DNA of 64,000 nucleotides from Oegoconia quadripuncta (Eukaryota > Arthropoda > Insecta > Lepidoptera > Autostichidae). Made by a program: the position numbers and the translations under genes. Position 1 is the first letter of the stretch; every line of letters begins with the position of its first letter. The DNA lies in contig OX438747.1 in NCBI GenBank assembly GCA_949316235.1, positions 7,740,924-7,804,923 of the forward strand. The letters are read 5' to 3'. The notes below the pieces were generated by a model. It was not told the DNA's origin, did not search any database, and saw only the letters and a program-made list of their open reading frames with translations. This document shows, piece by piece, positions 13,801-23,861 of the stretch.

Positions 13801-14900
13801 ATAATCGATGAATTACTCCAGATGACATTTCATAGGTACGTAAGTCAGCATCGACTCGGCAGTGGATGAAATAAAAAACCATACCTACTATCACAGTCTT
13901 ACAAATAGCTATTTATTAAAATAACATCCCTTCCCTTACTAAGATAATTGTTGATCACTTTTTGGCAGTCATTCCATCCATAAATAAAAAAAAACTTTAG
14001 AATCAATCATTAACCTTTACAATTTCCAGAGACGCTATAAATTGGGTCCAATTTACTTTATGTACCTTTTGTAGATTGTTTTTTTTTATGCACAACGGGT
14101 ATCCAGTAGGCAGTAAAGATACACTTTTAACTTCCTATAATCTTAAAGCCAAAGGCTGTGATTTTTTGCACGGGGATAGAGTAGGTACCTGTCTGTCAGT
14201 GATAGAATAAAAATGTTTTCTAACAAGCTTGCTTTAAATATAGTACAGATGTAATAAAATCCTAATCCCTAATCCAAGCGAAGCCAGAACCTTATATAAA
14301 ATTGTTAAGCTAGGTATAAGAAGAACATAAGATGTCCTAAGCCTAGGTAACCTATGAGGGTGGCATATTCTGTTATGGCTGAAACCCTCTTTATATAAAT
14401 AAAGATTTTAAAAAAATCGATAGCTAAAAATATACTCAGAAAATTGTTTTAGGAGATTTTAACATCTTCTACAACGCAATGAAGTTCACAGTGGTAACTG
14501 TAATTGAATAATGTAGGTTTTATAATTAAAGACCTATACTGTACCTAAAGCAAGCTACAGAATAGTTAGAAAACGTTTTTATTCTATTACTGATGGGTAC
14601 TCGATCCTTTTACAAAAATCAGGAACTCCAAGATTATAGGAAGTTACACCACAAAAATTACGTATTTAATTACCCACTGTATGCGATCGGTCGTCATGAT
14701 TATCTTTTACTTATGTATTTAAATCTTATTTTACAGTTTTGATTTTGGCAAGAAAGAGTTCATCTAGTCTGTACAATAAGGATCTGGTGTCAATGGACAT
14801 TGCAGGTGGCTTCTCACCAGAAGATAGCACCGGATTTATCAATATTAATGCGCTGAGACTAAAAGAGTACGCCAGGTTCACATCTCAAACTAAGTTCTAG
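7858..14900 (+). CDS. Ass: Argininosuccinate synthase, complete, ten exons
   Basis: Exons: 7858-7922, 8097-8202, 8267-8427, 9649-9733, 10496-10641, 10731-10852, 12178-12329, 13128-13219, 13312-13460 and 14737-14900. All borders are GT-AG and phases agree. The product is 413 aa; human ASS1 is 412. The N-terminus [20 protein letters not shown] has the SGGLDTS pyrophosphate loop (N-type ATP pyrophosphatase) at about residues 10-16. [54 protein letters not shown] and [14 protein letters not shown] blocks follow in the usual order. The enzyme joins citrulline and aspartate with ATP to give argininosuccinate in the cytosol. In insects, which generally lack a full urea cycle, a role in citrulline-arginine recycling (for example after NO synthesis) is plausible; that is inference. 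The ATG at 7858 is chosen because it gives the conserved N-terminus. Introns 6, 7 and 9 hold MITEs, and intron 3 a LINE tail. Confidence 0.96.
8830..9135 (+). repeat. RTE-like LINE 3' end in Ass intron 3
   Basis: Contains GATATACGATGCGAATGTGG and ends AAGTCTGTGGTCTCTGCCTA, CGGGAAACAGGCGTGA (coding ...[12 protein letters not shown] stop). The same ending occurs at 27775-27815, so both come from one LINE family. Confidence 0.7.
11680..12090. mobile_element. Possible PIF/Harbinger-type remnant in Ass intron 6
   Basis: GCTCGGTAGCGATACC at 11698-11713 is exactly inverted at 12053-12068. Between them, ATG at 11794 opens [20 protein letters not shown] then a stop (11854-11856). The acidic MDSDEEE plus leucine-rich start resembles the N-terminus of Harbinger transposases. 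The arms are otherwise diverged, and no transposase core is present. Confidence 0.45.
12781..12815 (-). repeat. Helitron-like 3' end fragment, minus strand
   Basis: ACTAGCTGTTGCCCGCGACT reads on the minus strand as CGCGGGCAACAGCTAGT, the CTAG-T ending with a preceding GC-rich hairpin segment that is typical of moth Helitrons. Confidence 0.5.
12857..13027. mobile_element. TA-flanked MITE in Ass intron 7
   Basis: CAGTCGGTGACACAATTAAG at the left and CTTAATTGTGTTGCTAAGCG at the right form about 28-bp imperfect terminal repeats (core ACACAATTAAGGTAGCAGG), with TA on both sides. Length 171 bp. It is probably a Tc1/mariner non-autonomous element. Confidence 0.72.
14128..14646. mobile_element. Palindromic MITE in Ass intron 9
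   Basis: TAACTTCCTATAATCTT at 14128-14144 is perfectly inverted at 14630-14646. The similarity continues for about 115 bp per arm (GTGATAGAATAAAAATGTTT left; AACGTTTTTATTCTATTACT right), so transcripts of this intron could fold into a long hairpin. Confidence 0.8.
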
Positions 14901-15067
14901 CACAAAATCCGCTTTACGTAATTTGTGATTCTAGCTTTTGATATTGTTACTTTGATAATACTAACTTGCTTATAGTTAATCTGTTTTTTTATTAAAATTA
15001 TTTAAGAATTACTCTGTTTAGATAATAATAGGCTCCGTTTGTGTTACTTTACCCTTTGGTAGAAGAT

Positions 15068-15400
15068 TTTTTTTATGCACGACGGATTAGCATTTGATCT
15101 TAATCACACCTGATGATAAGTGAAGGTGAGGCCCAATGTGGAAGCGTACTGGCCCGGAAACCCCATCTTGTTTGGGGGACTGGCTATCTTATCTCTGACA
15201 ACCGGAACACAATAAATGCTATTAACATTGCTGTTTGGCGGCAGACTTAGATAGGACGATGGTTAGCCAGGGGGACACTTTAGACTGCCCTACTACCAGC
15301 CAAAGCGAGTACTAACATTTACCACACTGGGGATCAAACCCCCGACCAGCGATACGTAAACCACATAGGGTGTTTGTTTACATTGAGCCACAGAGGCGGC
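15068..15400 (-). repeat. SINE-A copy, downstream of Ass
   Basis: Full-length minus-strand relative of the copies at 72-397 and 31901-32194. It shows the same head (CCGCCTCTGTGGCTCAATGT), middle (CCCGGAAACCCCATCTTGTT on plus) and TTTTTTTTATGCAC tail complement. Confidence 0.8.
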
Positions 15401-16366
15401 AACTAGAAGTAAATTATGGTAACTCGATACGTCTATCCATTAGACGTTTATCCCCTTATCCTTCCCTCTAAGGCACCTACATGGTACCAAATTTAGGGAT
15501 CGAATGCAAAATTTTTACGGAGTATGCAACGCGCTAGTATTTGTCACGTAGGTACCTATTCAGTCATACCTCATTAATCTATGCTTAATACACACTCTTT
15601 TTTTTATTGGAACATTCGCTCCTTTATTTATTTAAGTTACGTAACAGACCTTGTTATTTGATTCTTAGAATTACCATGTCTCACACAGTAGCATTTTAAT
15701 GTAAAAATTTACTAAGTTGCCCATTGACGATGTACTCTTTAAAAAAACAATATGTAGGTAAAGAAGTTGGTTACTGGCAAATATAATTAGAAGGATTATG
15801 CAACTGTTGAAATGGAATGACTCATATACAATTAGTACACATTCCGTATCCACTGAAACGTTCGCCGCGCCGTGCCCAGGGGACCAATTGCGCTATTTTA
15901 CAACGGTTTTATCCTTTGAACAGAACGTTTTTGGTTTTGGTTTAGCTTCAGTTTAGCTGAAATAAAAAATGGTATCGCGCTGTTTTTTGTGAACGATTAT
16001 ATCGTTGACGCTACCAAAGTAAAACCAAACCCAAAATGTTTAGAGCTAGCCACGAGTATTAAAAAAAACTAGGTTAATTTCCTTTCAAATGATTTGCGCG
16101 ATACGAAGTGTGCTTATATGGTAATGTTTTTGGTTATGGTTTAGCTTTGGTATTATCGTTCAAACTTAGCGTCAGTTACGTTACAATAGTATACTGGGTA
16201 CCTAGATAAGGTAGGTAGATTACGATGGGATCGAAACTTAAAATTACATTTCTGCAATAATACTTATGATTTACAGAATACATACAGATCAGCTGAATAT
16301 TAATTTTGTTACAATTTTAAGGAAGGTAATGTTTATCGGGTGTATGTATGTATGTAAATACGCATT

Positions 16367-16384
16367 TTTTGCGCATGCGCAAAA
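16367..16384. promoter_or_regulatory. Perfect NRF-1-like palindrome
   Basis: TTTTGCGCATGCGCAAAA is an 18-bp perfect palindrome containing TGCGCATGCGCA, the consensus of vertebrate NRF-1 (fly homologue Ewg). It lies 1.5 kb after Ass and not at an evident promoter; binding is inferred only from sequence. Confidence 0.4.
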
Positions 16385-16444
16385 GGTGTCATTTCATAGA
16401 AGGTTCTCACCTTAGGTTCTCACAGTATGTTTTACGGCGGTAGA

Positions 16445-16458
16445 CCACCAGGGGGCAC
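16445..16458 (+). promoter_or_regulatory. CTCF-like core motif
   Basis: CCACCAGGGGGCAC matches the core of the CTCF motif (CCASYAGRKGGCRC type). It lies 60 bp from the NRF-1-like palindrome. Single-site evidence only. Confidence 0.35.
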
Positions 16459-16576
16459 TGCAGTAGCCTGATATGTCGGAATTTGAGGAGTTCTAAAGAA
16501 CTTGGCCCAATTCGTTGCGGTTTTTTTTTGCATTCAAAAGGTATCATGGCAATTTCTATCGATCTAACTAATATTA

Positions 16577-16772
16577 ATATATAAATATTGAAGGACTGGA
16601 GTACCTGATATGGAACACTAAGAGATTAGCTAAACTATTACAGTTATGGAAATACTGCCTTACCAAAAGTTATTCAGCACGATGGGCAAATTCCTTGATA
16701 TATAAATATTGAAGGTCTTGAGTACCTGATGTGGAATATTAGAGTTATGGAAATGCTGCCTTACCGAAACCT
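16577..16772 (+). repeat. Imperfect direct repeat (about 120-bp period)
   Basis: TATATAAATATTGAAGG...GAGTACCTGAT.TGGAA and AGTTATGGAAAT.CTGCCTT appear at 16580-16665 and again at 16699-16770. No coding potential is seen. Confidence 0.65.
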
Positions 16773-17099
16773 TGCCTTATTTAGACAGTGCTCCTAAATT
16801 TAAGAAACTTTGCTTCATTAACTCAAAAATTCACTATGACATTTGTTGTGCATATTGTAAAATGAAAACATCTACATTATGTTAAGCTTTCAATACACCA
16901 AAGAGGCATTAGGCAAACAATGGAGCAGGTAGAAAAATAAAAAAAGTTGTAAGTTCACTTTTAGGCTGTAAAACATCAAGATAGTCAAGTGGAAAATGTA
17001 AATATTATAATTTGTTGTATTACAACTCATTTTCAAAATGACTACCTTGGTTTCTGACACAAATCATCATCCTTTTCCTTAATTCTGATTTGACCTTAC

Positions 17100-17460
17100 A
17101 ATTTTATGCTTTTTGTTTATAATTCTTATAATTTGTGCTTTCTGACTTTTGAAGGTTTATAATGGCAGAATATTGTGCGACAATAATTAGTGATGGTGTA
17201 CAAGTGAAGGGAAGTGTAAATAAAGTAACGGAGCTTTCGGGTTCCCGCAAGAAGCCGCCAAAATCTTTTGTAAAGCATTCTGCCACTTTACTGAAGAATG
17301 ACTTGACCATGACTAGACTCTGTATACGCCAAGTATACAACAAATTACTTGTTTTGACTGAGACTGACTTATAAACTGAAGAAATAAGACATGGCTGTAT
17401 GGGCTGAGATCCCTTTGCCTTCTCCGAGAGGAGTGAATAAAAAAAGTGTCTTCAGAGGAT
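17100..17460 (+). repeat. A-tailed repeat (family T), copy 1
   Basis: About 360 bp; starts near TTCTTATAATTTGTGC and ends CCTTTGCCTTCTCCGAGAGG then a short A run. It contains a 70-codon ORF (17162-17374, MAEYCATIISDGVQVKGSVN through TETDL). The other copies break this ORF. No tRNA-like head is seen. Function unknown. Confidence 0.7.
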
Positions 17461-17482
17461 AAAGCACAGAACGAAAAAAAAA

Positions 17483-17870
17483 AGCGCGGCTTTTTGGCGG
17501 GAACTCGGCGAGTGAAGTAGCATTTTTCTTTATAGTTCTTATAATTTGTGCATTCTGACTTTTGAAGCTTAATAATGGAAGAATATTGTGCAGCAAACGT
17601 TAGTGATGAAGTGTAAATTAAAGTGCGTAACGGAGCTTTCGGGTTCCCACAAGAAGCCGCCAAAATCTTTTGTAAAGCATTCTGCCACTTTACTGAAGAA
17701 TGACTTGACCGTGACTAGACTCTGTATACGCCAAGTATACGACGAATGACTTGTTTTGACTGAGACTGACTTACAAAATGAAGAAATAAGAAAAATAAGA
17801 CATGGCTGTTATGGGCTAGATCCCTTTGCCTTCTCCTAGAGGAGAAAATAAAACTAAAAAAAAAAAAAAA
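17483..17870 (+). repeat. A-tailed repeat (family T), copy 2, inside LINE1 target duplication
   Basis: Starts GCGCGGCTTTTTGGCGGGAA and ends CTTCTCCTAGAGGAG plus a 20-A run. The short ORF stops after about 12 codons (ATGGAAGAATATTGTGC onward). It lies between the putative left target-site duplication of LINE1 (17461-17472) and the LINE body. Confidence 0.72.
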
Positions 17871-18050
17871 AAAAAGCGCGGGAAACATCAAAATAGGCGG
17901 CTGTATTTTTTTGCGCTTGAAAACTTTATTTAATTTTTAGGATCAGTGGAGTGTTTTTTCTTGTTCTTAGTTATTTATAGTATTCATATTTATTTTTTCC
18001 CTATTTAGTTTAGTCCACCTCTTCTCATCTGGTGAGTCTTTTCCATCTTA

Positions 18051-19587
18051 ATGGGGGCAGATCCCCCTGACGATCCTGGGGGAGGCGATGGCATCCCTCA
18101 GGTTGGTCAAAATGTTATTATTTCCAACGTAGAGTCGAGTATGGATACCGAGGATGGACTAACGAGTACGACTCAAGATAGAAAACGTATCAGAGCTCTT
18201 CGCAAAATTTGCAAACACTGCAATAAAAAAAGGCGAAATAATAAAGGTAAAGCGAAAGGTCCTTCATCCTGTCAGTGTGATGACATAGAAGAATCTAATG
18301 CTAAAAGTAAAGTCAACAGTAACAATGACAATATTTCAAGTCCACAACAAAAGTTTCCTCAACACCAGACTGGCAGGATGTACCTGGGTACAGATGCAGC
18401 CCCTTACATTGTCCATATCCAGAAAGAACAGTCGTCTCCGGATGACCGTTCTTCACTACATCCCATTGAATTTGGTAATTTCCTTAAAAAAAACCTAATC
18501 AAAAATATTATTAATGGGAGCTTGAAAAGGATAGGTAGAAACCGGGTATCCATGGCATTTTCAAATTTCCTTGATGCTAATTCATTTATTGACCATCCAT
18601 GCTTAGCTAAGCAAAAGTTGAAGGCATTCATACCGTCTTTTAATGTCACCCGACTGGGCTTAGTTCGTGGTGTCCCTGCTGATTGGTCCTTGGAGGAGGT
18701 ACAAGAAAATATATCTGTTCCCATAGGGTGTGGAAATATAATTAAAGTCAGACGTTTAAGGCGCAAAGATAGAGGGAGTACAGGAGAAACTACATGGGTC
18801 GATTCTGAAACAGTGGTTCTGACATTTTACGGACAGGTTTTACCAAAACGTGTTTTTATGTGTTATAATTCTTTACCTGTTGAGATGTATATTTATCCCA
18901 CTATCCAATGTTATAACTGCTGCCGCTATGGGCATACTAAAATTCAATGCAGATCCAAACCACGCTGTTTCAAATGTGGACAGGATCATACTGGAGAGTC
19001 TTGTCAAAAAGATGACTGCATCTTGTTGTTTGTGCTCAGGATATCATTTTGCTACCAGTAAGTCATGTCCAGAATTTTATAGACAAAAAGACATTAAATT
19101 ATCAATGGCACAGAGTTGTATCTCATATGCAGAAGCAACAAAACTTCACCCTCCAATACAAAAGTCTTTTGCAGATGTAGTATCAAGCATACAGAATAAC
19201 CCATCATCCCATAGCAACCCAACTCCTCGTAAGTTCTCTAATTCTCCACCTAACCCTCAAAACAAGTCCTATAAAAAGACAATATTTTTGAAACCTTCAT
19301 CTCCTAAGAATCTTAGTAAAGGATATGATCATGTATTGCATGAATCCCTTACTAAAGATTATAATTTCACTCCCTCTACCCCTAATGAGTCAGGTTTAAA
19401 ACCTACAGAAAACTTAGATAAAAATATATCTATTACAGATATAATTATTGCATTGATTAACTGTTTGTCTCAATCTAATATACTTCCACCGTCCAACGTT
19501 GCCCCAATTGTAGATGTAATTTCTAAAGTATCTGTTAATGGATCAAACAACAAAAATAATTCAATGGAATTGCCGGAGCATAACTAA
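18051..19587 (+). pseudogene. LINE1 ORF1 (gag-like, zinc knuckles), one frameshift
   Basis: ORF1 opens with MGADPPDDPGGGDG and encodes a nucleic-acid-binding protein. A basic region is followed by a domain with LGLVRGVPADWSLEEVQ and by CCHC knuckles CYNCCRYGHTKIQC and CFKCGQDHTGESC, then CCLCSGYHFATSKSC in the next frame. The frame changes once near 19010-19025, inside the zinc-knuckle region; the downstream frame stays open to 19587. It overlaps the ORF2 start (19538) by about 50 nt, a common LINE arrangement. Such proteins coat the LINE RNA in the ribonucleoprotein particle. The frameshift may be natural decay or a sequencing error; either way ORF1 is not intact as read. Confidence 0.8.
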
Positions 19588-22500
19588 TAAGAAAAATGAT
19601 TTATTTTATATTATAAATACATATGATCCTAGTATAATTACTCTGTCTGAAACATGGCTAAATCCTGAATCCACACTTAAGATTTATGGATTTTCAGTTG
19701 TGAGAAAAGACAGATCAGATGGGTATGGTGGTGTCGCCATACTCATTAAAAACACTATTCCTTATTCTTTAATTCCTCTTCCTTCCCACAGCACGGGCAT
19801 CGATGCCCTTGCTGTAAATGTAAATAATACTTGTGTGGTATCCATGTATATACCTCATCCTTCTTCACAACTTTTTAATGAGGTTGATTTTATTCTTTCT
19901 TCTCTACCAAGACCATTTTTAGTGTTGGGAGACTTCAATGCCCATCACCGTTCATGGGGTAGTTCCAGGTCTGATTACCATGGCTGTAGAATCCTGGATA
20001 TTTTAGATTCACTTAATCTATGTTTATTGAATACAGGTTCTTCAACGCGCCAAACTGCTCCTGATGAAGGAGATAGTGCTCCAGACCTCTCAATATGTAC
20101 TCCTGGACTAGCTTCTTCGGTTTCTTGGTGTCCTCTCTCTTCGTCTTTTGGCAGTGATCATTTTCCACTTTTAATTTCTTTGCCTGTTTCTTTTACTCCA
20201 AATGTCGCTAAGTATACACCTCGGCTAAAATACAGACTAAAAAAGGAATGCAACGGTGATTGGGAACTTTTTAAAACTAGGGTGAAGGAAAAGTTATCCA
20301 TTCAGCCTAAAGTTAGCCTTGGAGACGAAGTCCGTAGCTCTGACGTTTTCGCAGTAGCTGATGAAGTCTTTCCTATTAAAAATGGACGTCCAGGAAAGAT
20401 ACCTTCTCCGCCATGGTGGGACAGAGATTGCACAGAAGCAATCAAAAGAAGAAAGCAAGCTGAGAGAGCCTACCGCTACATGATGACAATAGAGAATTTC
20501 GAACGTTATTTAGAGGCTGCCCGTGATACCCGGAAAATTCTTAAAGAAAAGAAAGCCGAAGGATGAAGATGATTAATGTACTTACTTTCGTTTTTACATT
20601 TAATTATGTATATATATATATATTGTATTGTAATGGACATGTCCAAGTGCGCGGAATACGCCTATGGAAAAAATAAATGAGTATGAGTATGAGTATGATG
20701 TTTTGTGCCTCTGTCTGCCCTGATACACATGCATCTATCGTTTGGAAAAATATTAAACGTTTTAGATCTGCCTATAAAGATGCGTCATCGTCGTCGGTCT
20801 TACCTTTAGAGTTAGCAGAACAATTCATGGATCGACTTGCCCCTCCATCGGTTTCTGAAGAAATTGTGGTTTCTAGCGCTCTCCCTCTTCTTCAGGAGGG
20901 TAATAGGTCTGCTCTTAACTCTCCCTTTAATATTTTGGAACTGAAAGGCGTACTCTCTAACCTCAAAGACTCTGCTCCAGGTGAGGATGGGATTCCGTAC
21001 TCTTTCTTCGCAAATGCTGATGACTGTGCTCTCTCTTTCTTTCTAGATCTTATTAATTCTGTAATGATATCTGGCAACATTCCCCCGTCATGGAAATCTC
21101 AAATAATTATACCTATTTTGAAACCTAGTAAGCCACCATCGGATGTTTTGGTCTTATCGCCCTATAGCTCTTTCCTCTGTTTTGACTAAAATTGCGGAAC
21201 ATTTGGTAAAAATACGGCTTGAATGGTTCCTTGAAAATAATAATTTATTGGCCTCTAGTCAGTTTGGATTTAGGAAATGCAGAAGCACATTGGATAATCT
21301 CAGTATTTTAACGTCTGATATTCTACTCGCATTTTCAAACAATAATAGCGTTGTAGTATCTTTTCTAGATATAAGCGCTGCTTATGACAATGTTCTAGTC
21401 CCTATCCTTAAAAAGAAACTCGATGATCTAATGGTACCAGAAATATTGTCTAACTTCATAGTCAATCTTTTGTCTGAAAGATCTATAAACCTTGACCTTG
21501 GTAATAATGAAAAACTTTCTAGATTAGTATGGAGAGGTCTTCCCCAGGGGTCTGTATTAAGTCCGCTCCTTTATAACATTTACACGTATGATTTAGAAAC
21601 TACTCTTAATGGATCTGCTCGTGTGCTTCAGTATGCTGATGACTTAGTTTTATACGTTCCTTCACCTTCCGTTCAGAAAGCTTGTGACTCGCTAACCTCT
21701 TCTCTGCGCCTTTTGAACTCGTGGTTGGAATTAAACGGTCTTGAGCTTTCTGTTACAAAAAGTACGGTAGTTCTGTTCTCTAGGATGCGATTACCTCCTC
21801 CTGTTAATGTTTTATATTGTGATACACCACTTCCTGTTAAAAATGAAGCAAAATTTTTAGGTGTTATACTTGATGCCAAATTGACTGGTCTCCCCCATTG
21901 TGAATTCATTGCAGCTAAATGTGAGCGGAATCTGAACATTCTTAGATGTCTCTCAGGAGTATGGTGGGGAGCCCACCCTTTCTCATTAAAGCTTCTCTAT
22001 AATGCCTTGATCAGAAGTGTCTTAGACTATGGTACATTCTTGTTGGAGTCGGGAAGTGTAGCTGGTCTAAACAAATTAAATGCAATACAATCAAAGGCTC
22101 TCAGAATTATTTCAGGGGCTATGAAGTCATCCTCTATTAGCGCCCTTCAGGTTGAGTGTGGAGATCCTCCTTTACATCTTAGACGTCAATTTTTATCCGA
22201 TAGATTTTTTTTGCGTTGTGCTCAATTTTCCAGTCACCCACTTCTTTTTAAACTCGCGCTTTTATCTGACAACGTTTCATCGTTACCTTACTGGTCATGT
22301 AAAAAGACACCATGTCTTGTGAACAGTCTTAAAAAATATAGTTCTCTTGAAGCCCCTACGCACTGTTCTGCGCTGCCTCCTCTTTTTGAGAATAACTACG
22401 ATTCCTTAATTCTGTCACCTAATATAAATTTGAACATAGGTATAGTTAAAAATGATATTGAACCGAATAATAAATTTAATTTTGTAATCGACGAACAATG

Positions 22501-23374
22501 GCAAAGTTGGCATTGTATATTTACCGATGCTTCTAAACACACAAATACCTGTGTTGGAGTAGGTGTCTACCATCAACAATATAACATTGTTCAAAAAGTA
22601 AAACTTCCCCTTGAGTCATCTGTCTTTACTGGCGAATGTTTTGGCCTTCTCAAGGCAATTGAATACATTATTTTAATGAAATTACAGAAATCCATAGTAC
22701 TCTCTGATTCTTTAAGTTCCTTACAAGCATTAGGGCGTTTCCCTTTCAAGAGTAAACCGCAGTTTCCGGTCATTTTTAAAATTAGAGATTTACTTCACAA
22801 ATGTTTCCTCAAAGGTTATGCTGTGGCTTTTGCTTGGCTTCCTAGTCACTGTGGCATCAAGGGAAATGAGAAAGCCGATCGCATTGCAAATGAGGCGATT
22901 GAATGCGGTGATATGTTTCCGTATAAGAACTATTATCATGACTTGGCTAGTCTTCCAAAAATTGAACTCCAGAACTCCTGGAGAGAGCTTTGGACTGTCA
23001 GTTCTTCAAAAGGGAAAGCGTATCGCTTAGTTCAGCCCACAATTCCGGTTAAGCCTTGGTTTTCCAGGTTGAAACTCAGTAAGGTTGCTACTAGTATTCT
23101 AATCCGAATACGTCTGGGTCACGTCTGTACCCCGGCCCATCTTGCCAAAATCCAAATTATTGATAACCCTGCATGTCCTTGTGGAGATGAAATGGGTGAT
23201 CTAAACCACATAATTTTTGCGTGCCCGCTATATGACCGGTCTTCCTTTTTAAATTCCCTTACCAACCTCGGTGTCCCACTCCCTTCCAGTACAACTTGTT
23301 TACTATCTTCTACTGATTTTGATATAATGAAAACCTTAGCTTCCTATATAATATGTAATAACATTAAAATTTAA
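19538..23374 (+). pseudogene. LINE1 ORF2: endonuclease, reverse transcriptase, RNase H; broken
   Basis: The first part (19538-20566) is an exonuclease/endonuclease/phosphatase fold: IIQWNCRSI at its start, LVLGDFNAHHRSWGS near 19922 and SDHFPLL near 20154. A foreign insert of about 130 bp follows at 20565-20696. RT sequence resumes in another frame (about 20680-21150: NLKDSAPGEDGIP) and shifts once more near 21150. The main RT block (21143-23374) has FLDISAAYDNV, LPQGSVLSPLLYN and the catalytic YADD at 21632-21643. RNase H follows: TDAS near 22521, TGECFGLL, LSDSLSS and GNEKADRIA, then a C-terminal CPCGDEMGDLNHIIFACPLY knuckle. The enzyme would nick target DNA and copy the LINE RNA in place. 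At least one frameshift plus the insertion make it non-functional as read. Confidence 0.85.
20565..20696 (+). repeat. 130-bp retroelement 3' fragment inserted in LINE1 ORF2
   Basis: Coding sequence stops at KEKKAEG and resumes at FCASVCPDTHASIVWKN. Between them is AT-rich non-coding sequence with a TA run (20608-20624), an AAAAAATAAATGAG polyadenylation-like end and a GAGTAT tandem tail. GATG occurs at both junctions and may be a short target duplication. It looks like the 3' end of another LINE or SINE with a hexanucleotide tail. Confidence 0.6.
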
Positions 23375-23861
23375 TCTGTTCTATTCTGTAATATATATTA
23401 TTCTTTCTTTAATCTTTATTTTGTATTGATACCTCCCTTCCTGTCATAATCGAAACCTCCTCTGATCCTTTTTCCATTTCCTTTTTTTTTGTAAATATGT
23501 TGTAAATAAAAATGTTTCCCCACCTTTAAAATGTTAATTCTTACTTGTCATTGGCTAAATACTCTATGCAGTCAAAGCCATAAAAAAAATTAAAAAAAAA
23601 AAAAAAAAAAAAAAGCACAGAACACTATTACTGTTATAGTCACAGAGTACTTTATATTATGTTATAGTTTACAAACATTAGAAAAATAGACCGTGAGTTT
23701 GTGTAAATAAATAATACTGTTCTGTCACAGAATTAATATAGTATGGTTCTGTTATAAGTGAGTGCTAGCTGAACTACTATACTGTATATTCTTTAAATGC
23801 ATTATTTGGTTCCACAACAGTTTACTTACATTCTGTGCTTCTGAAAAAATAATTCCCTAAA

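Larger units (their letters stand above)
14901..17099. other. Ass-LINE1 intergenic DNA
   Basis: Apart from SINE-A (15068-15400), the regulatory-like motifs near 16.4 kb and the direct repeat, it holds a diverged inverted pair of GTTTTTGGTTTTGGTTTAG type sequence (15925-16040, with a third copy near 16128). No gene is recognised. Confidence 0.5.
17473..23613 (+). mobile_element. Nearly full-length LINE with EEP endonuclease, RT and RNase H (LINE1)
   Basis: A 6.1 kb non-LTR retrotransposon ends in an A-rich tail (about 23581-23613). The 12-mer AAAGCACAGAAC occurs at 17461-17472 and again directly after the tail (23613-23624), which looks like a target-site duplication. Between these limits lie one copy of an A-tailed repeat (about 17483-17870), a start GCGCGGGAAACATC at about 17877, ORF1 and ORF2. 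Two ORFs plus endonuclease, RT and RNase H place it among I/LOA/Jockey-type LINEs; I cannot resolve the clade. It is disabled by at least two frameshifts and a 130-bp insertion. It sits about 250 bp upstream of MED22. Confidence 0.85.
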
